15,719 bases of DNA, taken from positions 1-15,719 of the forward strand of contig CANPXA010000018.1 of the NCBI GenBank assembly GCA_947585525.1, written 5' to 3'. Below the pieces are notes generated by a model. The model ran no database searches. It was not told where the DNA came from and saw only the letters and a program-made list of their open reading frames with translations. The stretch is from an uncultured Akkermansia sp. (GTDB lineage: Bacteria; Verrucomicrobiota; Verrucomicrobiia; Verrucomicrobiales; Akkermansiaceae). Shown here piece by piece: positions 1-5,613 of the stretch. The first letter of the stretch is position 1, and every line of letters begins with the position of its first letter. The translations under genes were made by a program, and so were the position numbers.

Positions 1-485
1 GCATGCACGCCTTCCCTGTGCAATTCACGCGCCAAGCAACTAGCCAGAAAAGTTTTTCCTGTCCCTATATCGCCCGAAATATACAAGACTCCGGGATAGA
101 CCCTTTCCACAATTTTGTTCCCATATTTGCTAACTTTACGGAAGGCATACCTTCTTTGTTCTGTCTCCCCTTTCCAATCAGCGAGCCTCCTTGACCTCCA
201 CGGCTCAGGCATACCGGACTCCTCAAAAAGCTCCTTGTCCTGTTTCTCTTTCTTCTTTTCCTCCTCTTGCTCAAATTTTTCTTTGTGTGCTTTACGCTCA
301 GCCACCGCGCCCGGGCAATCGCATTCAACTGATAATCCGTCAAGTCTATGGTCTCCAAGCTTTTGCAAATCTTCTTGCGCGAATCTTCCCCGGAGTGGTG
401 TTAAAAGAGTCTTGCCGCAGTGAGAGCAGGGACGTGTCCACTGTTCTTCTTTGCCAAAATCTTCAGGGGGTAGGTGAGTAATCAT
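1..485 (-). CDS. DnaC-like AAA+ helicase loader, cut by window edge
   Basis: The open frame runs from ATG at 485 off the left edge (161 complete codons). The N-terminal part has a possible zinc site, CSHC at residues 20-23 with CDC at 55-57, then a highly charged Lys/Glu-rich stretch (about 62-86), and then the start of a P-loop ATPase domain: LYISGDIGTGKTFLA contains a Walker A motif (GDIGTGKT, 138-145). That order, a short N-terminal domain followed by an ATPase core, fits phage and chromosomal DnaC/DnaI helicase loaders, which place the replicative helicase on origin DNA. Walker B and sensor motifs would lie outside the window, so the subfamily is an inference. The start overlaps the stop of the upstream replication protein by ATGA (482-485) and no Shine-Dalgarno is seen, suggesting translational coupling. 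An IstB-like protein is the main alternative, but the phage replication context argues against it. Confidence 0.82.
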   Translation of the reverse strand, partial: MITHLPPEDFGKEEQWTRPCSHCGKTLLTPLRGRFAQEDLQKLGDHRLDGLSVECDCPGAVAERKAHKEKFEQEEEKKKEKQDKELFEESGMPEPWRSRRLADWKGETEQRRYAFRKVSKYGNKIVERVYPGVLYISGDIGTGKTFLASCLARELHREGVH

Positions 486-1252
486 GGCATCGGGTCGTTA
501 AGGCTTCCACCGGTTGTTTTCGGTCTTGTCTGCTTATGCCACCCGCCGCCGCTGCGCTGCGCGCGGGTTCGTTGCTTCCACTTATCCGCGTATGCCCTTG
601 CCGCTCCTTTCCAGTTCCTCAGGGGTAGCCCGTCCGTGCCCTTCCATGTGCTATCCTCATTCAGCTTCCAAAAATCCCTTGCGCACTCCTCCACCTGCTC
701 ACGGCTCATGCGCTTATCCTGTTCCCTCAAAAACTCCTCCACTTCATGGATATTTTTCGGGCGGCGGGCTTGCCCGCTGTCATCATCATCATCAATATAT
801 TCTCTTGTCTTGTCTTTGTCTTGTATAGTCTTGTCTATGTTGTTGAACGTCCGTTGAACGTCCGTTGAGTTCGCTCCCCTCTGACTTGCCCCCGCTTTCC
901 GTGCCTCTGCGGACGCTCTCCCTGCGTTTGAAGTCTGCTCCTTTTTAGCGTTCCTGCGGGTTTCCATTTCGGTTGAATATAAATCAACGATAATATCGTC
1001 ACCTTCAATGTGCCATAGCCCCGGCGCGCCCTTTTCAATTAGCTTCTCATACTTCTTATGAGGCAATCCAAGTAGCCCGCGCCAAGACGCATTTTTTGAA
1101 TTTTTTAATCCAAGTTTTATGCGGTTTCCAACATTTTTTTCAAAGCAATGCATCGAAAGTAGCACCGCAATCTTCATTTCTTCGCCGTGGCTCATCGAAA
1201 TTTCTTCTCTTTTTTCAAGCATAATAGGCAAAAATTTTCCACCGGACTTCAT
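482..1252 (-). CDS. Phage-type replication protein (probable replication initiator)
   Basis: 256 residues. The N-terminal ~95 residues look like a small winged-helix type domain. Then comes a polar Ala/Lys/Arg-rich linker (about 97-165) with the segment NNIDKTIQDKDKTREYIDDD, a low-complexity DK/TRE linker of the kind common in phage replication initiators. The C-terminal domain (about 166-230) has the pattern WKGTDGLPLRNWKGAA, seen in phage replisome-organiser-like proteins. Function is inferred from architecture and from the helicase loader that follows with an ATGA overlap. The start at 1252 is well supported: AGGAGG lies five bases upstream, the best ribosome binding site in this cluster, and the ATG overlaps the nuclease stop by ATGA. 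The DNA encoding the linker is repetitive (see 804-864) and could be the origin. Sure of the phage replication setting, less sure of the exact role. Confidence 0.68.
   Translation of the reverse strand: MKSGGKFLPIMLEKREEISMSHGEEMKIAVLLSMHCFEKNVGNRIKLGLKNSKNASWRGLLGLPHKKYEKLIEKGAPGLWHIEGDDIIVDLYSTEMETRRNAKKEQTSNAGRASAEARKAGASQRGANSTDVQRTFNNIDKTIQDKDKTREYIDDDDDSGQARRPKNIHEVEEFLREQDKRMSREQVEECARDFWKLNEDSTWKGTDGLPLRNWKGAARAYADKWKQRTRAQRSGGGWHKQTRPKTTGGSLNDPMP
804..864. repeat. Iteron-like repeats inside the replication gene (candidate origin)
   Basis: On the plus strand CTTGTC occurs at 804-809, 809-814 and 830-835, with near copies at 814-820 and 820-825. Just beyond is a perfect tandem pair of the 11-mer GTTGAACGTCC at 843-853 and 854-864, followed by a third partial copy. 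The repeats encode the low-complexity linker of the replication protein. Lambdoid and several Gram-positive phages place origin iterons inside their initiator gene, so an origin is plausible, but low-complexity coding alone could also produce this. Confidence 0.4.
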
Positions 1253-1761
1253 GATACCCTCCTTTCACCGTGGACTAGTACACCCGAACACCACTCCGGG
1301 AATCCAACCTTCTTCCCCACTTTAGCGAGTGCATCACGATAGACTGCCCACGCCCAAGTTTCCACAGTCACGGCGGCGCGTTCGGGGGTGTCAACCCTTA
1401 CCGCCGGGACGCCATACCGGACGGATATCGCAAGAAGCGAATGCTCAACTTGCGCTAGGTTCGCCCGTCCCATGTTTACCATCTGCATCAGCTCCATCTC
1501 GCTACCAATGACAAGAAGCCTTGCGAATTGAAACGCCCTCAGGCGGTGCATCTCTCGCATGAATCGCCTACGCTCTCGGGTCAAGCTGCCTACTAGGTCG
1601 GTCATGCTTTTCCGCTCCACGCTAAAGACCTCTTCGAGCCCCCGCACGGAATAGTCTCCGGTCTGCAAGGCTGTGCGCTCTGTCCGGAGGTGCGTAAATT
1701 TCAGCGGCATTTGTTCTCTGGTGTCGGTGATAATCACAGGCTCTGCATCCATTGGGTTCAT
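1249..1761 (-). CDS. ERCC4/XPF-family nuclease
   Basis: 170 residues. The nuclease signature is clear: DTRE at residues 13-16, GDYSV at 35-39 and VERKSMTD at 48-55, that is the GDXnERKX3D catalytic motif of the XPF/Mus81/ERCC4 family, with acidic and lysine metal/catalytic residues intact (D36, E49, K51, D55). Family members cut branched or flap DNA structures. Small stand-alone ERCC4 proteins occur in phages and archaea, where recombination or replication-fork processing is the likely role. No helicase domain or C-terminal helix-hairpin-helix pair is seen, so this is a minimal nuclease core. It overlaps its upstream neighbour (1758-1761) and downstream neighbour (1249-1252) by ATGA, and has no Shine-Dalgarno of its own, so its translation is probably coupled. 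Confidence 0.88.
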   Translation of the reverse strand: MNPMDAEPVIITDTREQMPLKFTHLRTERTALQTGDYSVRGLEEVFSVERKSMTDLVGSLTRERRRFMREMHRLRAFQFARLLVIGSEMELMQMVNMGRANLAQVEHSLLAISVRYGVPAVRVDTPERAAVTVETWAWAVYRDALAKVGKKVGFPEWCSGVLVHGERRVS

Positions 1762-2123
1762 CTTTGGGAAGTCTGTTTAGCATTTTCTTCGTATGCCCGA
1801 GCGATATCGCCAAGGTTATAGAAAAGGTCGCCGGTTCCTTTGGCTCCGCTGATAGGTCGTTGCATCCGGACTTTTCCGGCGGCTCTCAACTTCGCCATCC
1901 AGCTCTTCACGGCGGAGTCGCTGACATTATACAAGCGTTGAATGTCGGAGATACGCCCCCAGACCTGTCCAGCCTCAGGGCGGTTTTCGATTATGCGCGC
2001 CACGGCATCGATTATGAGTCGGGTCATCTTGACAAGCATCGCGGGTGTCGCCACGGGGCTCAAATTCGCGGCAAGTAAGCGGGTCAGCTCCTTCTCATCG
2101 ATAGTGTCGTTCGTTTTGTTCAT
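1758..2123 (-). CDS. Helix-turn-helix protein of the replication cluster
   Basis: 121 residues, acidic N-terminus and basic middle. Residues about 57-84 (RISDIQRLYNVSDSAVKSWM) read as a helix-turn-helix, and a short wing-like region follows. This suggests DNA binding, either as a regulator of the cluster or as an accessory origin-binding protein; no family can be named. It begins 22 bases after the excisionase-like gene stops, without a recognisable Shine-Dalgarno, and its stop overlaps the nuclease start by ATGA. Start at 2123 is chosen because the next in-frame ATG would remove about a quarter of the protein. Confidence 0.62.
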   Translation of the reverse strand: MNKTNDTIDEKELTRLLAANLSPVATPAMLVKMTRLIIDAVARIIENRPEAGQVWGRISDIQRLYNVSDSAVKSWMAKLRAAGKVRMQRPISGAKGTGDLFYNLGDIARAYEENAKQTSQR

Positions 2124-2145
2124 TGTCGTTGGTTGGGGTTGGGGG

Positions 2146-2388
2146 TTAGCAACTGCGCTCCTTTTTGAGCCATGCTGTCACTTCGTCAAGGTCATATCGA
2201 ACACGGCGGGATTTTCCGCGGGACGATTTGCCAATGTACACGCGTGGGCAGTCCGTCCATCTCCGGAGCGTCACTTCAGACACACCGAGAGCCTTGGCGG
2301 CATCAGCCTGTTTCAGGAACAATTTCGCCGGAGTTGCCGCCATGCGGTTCTCTCGGTCGCCTTTTTGGAGTATGGGGTTTGCTTTCAT
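2146..2388 (-). CDS. Excisionase-like HTH DNA-binding protein
   Basis: 80 residues. Residues about 23-75 form the MerR-like helix-turn-helix of the excisionase/HTH_17 type: FLKQADAAKALGVSEVTLRR gives the HTH, then a basic wing (GKSSRGKSRRVRYD), then the closing helix LDEVTAWL. Such proteins act as recombination directionality factors that help the integrase excise the element, or as small repressors. Being first in the replication cluster, it may do both. The ATG at 2388 has GGAGG twelve bases upstream, a long spacing; a second in-frame ATG at 2343 has no ribosome site. A two-codon frame ATG-CAA-TGA (2393-2385) sits at ideal distance from the same GGAGG and its stop overlaps this start. Confidence 0.75.
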   Translation of the reverse strand: MKANPILQKGDRENRMAATPAKLFLKQADAAKALGVSEVTLRRWTDCPRVYIGKSSRGKSRRVRYDLDEVTAWLKKERSC

Positions 2389-2428
2389 TGCATCTATTAT
2401 CCTCCAAACATAGATGCGGCGCGGTGCT

Positions 2429-2542
2429 CAGGAATTTTTTTGTGTCAAAAGCGGGGCATAAAAATTCCCGAGCTGTTGAATTCCCCTAATTTTCCCTTGT
2501 CAGGAATTTTTTTTGTGTCAAAAACGGGACGAAAAAATTTCC
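2429..2542. repeat. Two direct repeats, each with inverted ends (operator-like)
   Basis: Two ~40-bp units start at 2429 and 2501, 72 bases apart. Both begin CAGGAATTTTTTT, continue TGTGTCAAAA then CGGG, and end in an A-run followed by TTCC, so each unit closes on itself (GGAATTTTT at 2431-2439 against AAAAATTCC at 2460-2468; 2503-2512 against 2532-2542 with one extra base). They lie upstream of the excisionase-like gene and downstream of the unknown gene. Repressor, excisionase or replication-protein binding sites are all possible. On the minus strand each unit also contains TTGACA, but no good -10 follows at the right distance. Confidence 0.6.
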
Positions 2543-2599
2543 AAAAACCCTATTGACATTTTTTGTTCCCCCTATGTAAATCTCTCTATCCAACGCGCA

Positions 2600-3670
2600 T
2601 TAAATGGGGGGACAAAAGGGGAAGCGGTTTGTAAAATCCCTTTTCTCATCACGCATCTTGTTGTAGAGATGTCCTCTTTTCTCGGAGGATTGCTCACTTA
2701 CGAGTCTAAAGACCTCATCCTCGGTAAAAATCACGTCTCCGCGCTTCACGCGGGCTAATCCTCTCGCCGCCTCCGCATAAATTCTATCAATGTTTACCTC
2801 GTAACTTCGCATCAGTAAAGCGACATTTAATCCGGCTTTCGCCAGAAACTTTGCAAGCGACCCGTCATTTAGAAGTCCTTTCTTGTGGAATTCGCCAATA
2901 TCCTCCTCAAGTAGTTTTTTATCAAGAGGTGGAAAGTAAACGGGAATAGCCTCTTTGCCCTCCTTTTTTATATCATCCTTCCAGTCAATATAGAGACTGT
3001 CTTTTTCGGGTGTCGTGGCGATATCAACCCAAAAATAATCCCCCGTTATATCAAGCTTTTCTTTATGCTGCCGTATATACTCAGCAAGTCCACTTTCCCC
3101 CTTTTTGTGCAGAGCCTCTTCAGCTCCTTTTTGCAAATTTTCCCGTTGTTCGATACGAGTCACTTCTCTCTCTCGGAGTCCATTTTTTTCGCGAAGTTTG
3201 AGAGCATCATCCTTCCAAGCTGCATAATAATCTTGCGCGCTTTGTGAACGGGAGGAAGGTTTGAGCCACGGAAAGTGAAAGACTCCATCATCTATGAAAA
3301 ACGCCGCCATAGCTACCATTCCCGCGTAATCAGAAGTCACCAACAACTCCCTCACCCTTGCAAGCCCTCCCGTTCTGTATGCTTTCTCAATTTCTCTCCT
3401 TAACTGGCTGTGTTCCACAGAATCCGAGAGCCTGAGTTCCTCATCACTTTTCAACCTTGCTTCAAGAGACAAATCGAGAGCCCTCTCTTCAAGACTCGGA
3501 ATTTTTTCGGCGTCAATTAGCTCATCTTCCATCGCTGTGGAGCCTTTCTTCCTCGGCGGCTTCGCCTTTGGTGCCGTCCGTTTCCTCGGTGCGCTCTTCG
3601 TCGCCTCGCCTTTTTTCTCCTGTGTTTTTTGTACTTTCTTCATGCTTTTATGATATTTCAGACTTTCCAT
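2600..3670 (-). CDS. Lysine-rich protein of unknown function (element cargo)
   Basis: 356 residues, not recognised. The first ~45 residues are very basic (Lys/Arg/Pro/Ala-rich) and look disordered. The remainder is charged and mainly helical, with many Glu/Lys/Arg runs (about 130-225), a short hydrophobic segment near GMVAMAAFFI (about 115-125), and a YDW/DYF-rich middle (DYFWVDIATTPEKDSLYIDW). No signal peptide or clear transmembrane helix is seen, so it is probably cytoplasmic; the basic tail suggests nucleic acid or ribosome contact, which is inference. AGGGA lies about nine bases before the ATG at 3670. The gene looks more AT-rich and lysine-rich than its neighbours. About 200 bases separate it from the integrase stop, a GC-rich gap with the sequence AGTCAATCCC twice (3671-3680 and 3750-3759) and no obvious terminator. 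Confidence 0.6.
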   Translation of the reverse strand: MESLKYHKSMKKVQKTQEKKGEATKSAPRKRTAPKAKPPRKKGSTAMEDELIDAEKIPSLEERALDLSLEARLKSDEELRLSDSVEHSQLRREIEKAYRTGGLARVRELLVTSDYAGMVAMAAFFIDDGVFHFPWLKPSSRSQSAQDYYAAWKDDALKLREKNGLREREVTRIEQRENLQKGAEEALHKKGESGLAEYIRQHKEKLDITGDYFWVDIATTPEKDSLYIDWKDDIKKEGKEAIPVYFPPLDKKLLEEDIGEFHKKGLLNDGSLAKFLAKAGLNVALLMRSYEVNIDRIYAEAARGLARVKRGDVIFTEDEVFRLVSEQSSEKRGHLYNKMRDEKRDFTNRFPFCPPI

Positions 3671-3868
3671 AAGTCAATCCCTAGCTCATCGACCGCCGTT
3701 CACTCCGTCCACCTCCCCGCCCGCCCGAATGAGGCAACTATGTTCAATCAGTCAATCCCCGCGCCGCGTCTCCCGCGGCATCGCCCCGCAGAACGCGCCA
3801 GAAACCGCCTTCCCGGGGCTTGTGGAGGCTGCCGGGTGCTTCCTACCCGCCCGCGGTGCTGCACGCCG

Positions 3869-5113
3869 TCACGCCCGTTTTCGACGTGGTGCCTTTGGGG
3901 TCTCCTTTGGCTCGGAAAAAATAGCATCTTCCATAGATTGTTCCATCGGACGCTTCGCATCCACGCTTGCCGTGATATAGCCGCGCTCCACTTCAAGCGA
4001 AGAGTGTCCAATGAATTTCATAATCATCTCCGGCGAGTAGTTGCTGCGTCCGTCAGTAAAGCCGCCATGAAAGTAGGTCACTGCCGCATGGCGAATTGAA
4101 TGAAAAGATTTTTGGTTTACCCTCTTTCGGTTGCCCTTCAACTTCCCCGCGTCCCCGGTCGCCTCAATCATTCCGTACGCCCGAAGAAGTGCGGTAAATT
4201 GCGTTGAGATACCGGTCTTTGAGCTGCCATCGTAGGCGTGAGCCATATCGGGGAAAACATACTCTTCGAGACCGTCGCACTGCTTGCGGCGGCGGTCAAA
4301 AATCTCTTCTAGTTTCGTTCCAAAAGGCTGTACCCTTTTCTGCCGGGTCTTAACTTCCGTGTACGTTACGACGCGTTTCTTCCAATTTATCGCGTCCCAA
4401 CGGAGCTTGCAAACGTCGGAAAGACGCAAGCCGCCCAAGAAGAAACTAACCGCTACCATATCGCGCCACGGGTCAGGGAAGCTATGAATCATGAAGCGGA
4501 TTTCTTCCAACGTGAATGGCAATTTCTCTTGCTTATCGGCTCCGCGCTCAGGAATCACCTCCCGCGCCTCCGCCCCCATGTTCACCCCCGCAAAAGGATT
4601 TTTCAGCAAATAATCATCAATTTCGACGGCTCTTTTGAAGGCTCCGGACAAATACACTTTGTATATCCCAACGGTTCCCCTTGAAACAGACTCAAGCATC
4701 TTGCGGACGAATCCCCGGCAAATCTCCGTTGTTAACAAATCAATGCGCATATCCGCGCCGTCGCCAAGATAATCGAGAAACACCGTAAACGCTCGCTCCC
4801 GGTTCCTCTCGCTGCTCATGCTGGACGTGCGTGGGATATTGGCGAGATACTTCCTTACGCTCGGAATGCTGCTATCCATTCCGTACGCCTCAGGGGTGCG
4901 CCGGAGCGCATCAATGAGTTTGTTGAACGGCGTTTTACCCGTGCTAGCCAGTTCAAACATATCAGCTTGCTTCTGCGCCTCCTGTCTGGATTTGGCTTCA
5001 TTCTTCTTTCCAACGCCGATTTCGACGGTCGTAGTTTTTCGAATCTTCTTGCCGTCTTTCTTCCAGACCGCGCGCCAGAATCTACCGTTTTTCTTTTTTT
5101 CGAGCCATGCCAT
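3869..5113 (-). CDS. int: Tyrosine-family site-specific integrase
   Basis: 414 residues, usual length for a phage-type tyrosine recombinase. An N-terminal arm-binding-like basic region (1-50) is followed by a SAM-like core-binding region (about 80-180) and a catalytic domain with all expected residues visible: Arg in GGLRLSDV (R230), Lys in KTRQ (K255), HSIRH (H338, R341), IGHSS (H370) and the nucleophile in ERGYI (Y379). It should carry out integration and excision of the element at the adjacent tRNA. The start MAWLEKKKNG matches common integrase N-termini. There is no Shine-Dalgarno; the leader is AT-rich directly before the ATG and carries three 12-bp repeats farther upstream. The gene points away from tRNA-Val, the standard arrangement for an element inserted at a tRNA 3' end. 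Confidence 0.95.
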   Translation of the reverse strand: MAWLEKKKNGRFWRAVWKKDGKKIRKTTTVEIGVGKKNEAKSRQEAQKQADMFELASTGKTPFNKLIDALRRTPEAYGMDSSIPSVRKYLANIPRTSSMSSERNRERAFTVFLDYLGDGADMRIDLLTTEICRGFVRKMLESVSRGTVGIYKVYLSGAFKRAVEIDDYLLKNPFAGVNMGAEAREVIPERGADKQEKLPFTLEEIRFMIHSFPDPWRDMVAVSFFLGGLRLSDVCKLRWDAINWKKRVVTYTEVKTRQKRVQPFGTKLEEIFDRRRKQCDGLEEYVFPDMAHAYDGSSKTGISTQFTALLRAYGMIEATGDAGKLKGNRKRVNQKSFHSIRHAAVTYFHGGFTDGRSNYSPEMIMKFIGHSSLEVERGYITASVDAKRPMEQSMEDAIFSEPKETPKAPRRKRA

Positions 5114-5131
5114 AATGATAAAAAATGTTCA

Positions 5132-5168
5132 GGGTGGTGCTTTGGGGTGGTGCTTTGGGTGGTGCTAT
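5132..5168. repeat. Three tandem 12-bp repeats between integrase and tRNA-Val
   Basis: The unit GGGTGGTGCTTT occurs at 5132-5143 and 5145-5156 and, with TAT in place of TTT at its end, at 5157-5168; one extra G separates the first two. Position beside the integrase start and the presumed attachment site suggests arm-type integrase or excisionase binding sites; this is inference. Confidence 0.6.
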
Positions 5169-5197
5169 CCTATCTCCCTCTCGCTCCCCCTGTCAAT

Positions 5198-5242
5198 AAA
5201 AAAATCGCCGTTATCAGTGTTTTATGACTTCCGATAACGGCG
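5198..5242 (-). terminator. Rho-independent terminator of the tRNA operon
   Basis: CGCCGTTATC (5206-5215) pairs perfectly with GATAACGGCG (5233-5242) around a 17-base loop. On the minus strand the stem is followed by ATTTTTTT (5205-5198). It ends the tRNA-Tyr/tRNA-Val transcript before the integrase. If integration occurred at the tRNA 3' end, this terminator came in with the element. Confidence 0.85.
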
Positions 5243-5260
5243 AAAAACCTCTAATTCCGC

Positions 5261-5333
5261 TACGGGGGATAGGACTCGAACCTACGACCTCCACCATGTC
5301 AAGGTGTTGCTCTACCAACTGAGCTACCTCCGC
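5261..5333 (-). tRNA. tRNA-Val (anticodon GAC)
   Basis: 73 bases, CCA not encoded. D-arm GCTC/GAGC, anticodon loop TTGACAT with anticodon GAC, and T-loop TTCGAGT are canonical. The acceptor stem is imperfect: GCGGAGG faces CCCCCGT, giving a G1-U72 wobble and an A5-C68 mismatch; position 27-43 (A-G) is also unpaired. The mobile element starts at its 3' side, so it is the probable integration target, and the odd 3' half may derive from the element's attachment site. Confidence 0.9.
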
Positions 5334-5347
5334 TTTGTTTGGGGGAA

Positions 5348-5430
5348 TGGGCAGGGATGGATTCGAACCATCGAAAGCAAATGCTAGCAGATTTACAGTC
5401 TGCCCCCTTTGACCGCTCGGGAACCTACCC
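5348..5430 (-). tRNA. tRNA-Tyr (anticodon GTA)
   Basis: 83 bases, class II tRNA with a long variable arm. Acceptor GGGTAGG pairs with CCTGCCC, anticodon stem GCAGA/TCTGC encloses CTGTAAA with anticodon GTA, T-loop TTCGAAT. CCA is not encoded. It is separated by only 14 bases from tRNA-Val and should be transcribed first in a two-tRNA operon. Confidence 0.97.
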
Positions 5431-5475
5431 ATTACGATGCGCCTTTGGGTGGGACACACCCGGAAGCGCGCCGCA

Positions 5476-5504
5476 ACTCTACACGAGAACGTGGGGAGAA
5501 TCAA
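5476..5504 (-). promoter_or_regulatory. Sigma-70 promoter of the tRNA operon
   Basis: On the minus strand TTGATT (5504-5499), a 17-base spacer, and TAGAGT (5481-5476). Predicted transcription start is about 40 bases before tRNA-Tyr. Confidence 0.7.
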
Positions 5505-5613
5505 GCCTTTTTTTGCGGGAGCCGGGGGGAATTTGAAAAAATGACGAGAAAAAAGAGTTAGGAAACAAGTGGATTAGACTTGCATGGGGAAAGAAAGAGG
5601 AGTAAACTCTGCC

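Larger units (their letters stand above)
1..5260 (-). mobile_element. Integrase-proximal end of an integrated prophage or phage-like element
   Basis: Seven genes, all on the minus strand, end at a tyrosine integrase that lies beside tRNA-Val. They include an excisionase-like HTH protein, an ERCC4 nuclease, a phage-type replication protein and a DnaC-like loader, a combination typical of temperate phage or integrative elements. The dispersed intergenic repeats of the chromosome to the right are absent here. No capsid, terminase, portal or conjugation gene is in view, so phage versus other integrative element cannot be decided. The left boundary is outside the window; the right boundary is inferred to lie between about 5114 and 5300, in or beside tRNA-Val. 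Confidence 0.8.

Noticed and set aside
65..481. Several open frames of 97-102 residues on both strands at the left edge
   Set aside because: The continuous minus frame from 485 off the edge, with a Walker A motif, explains the region; the others are shadows.
2553..2581. TTGACA on the plus strand with GTAAAT 17 bases on
   Set aside because: The -10 match is poor and no plus-strand gene follows.
5584..5613. Ten-codon upstream extension of guaB (ATG at 5584)
   Set aside because: No ribosome site before 5584, while AGGAG precedes 5614 and the shorter protein puts the catalytic Cys at 305 and the flap Arg-Tyr at 401-402, as in the family reference.
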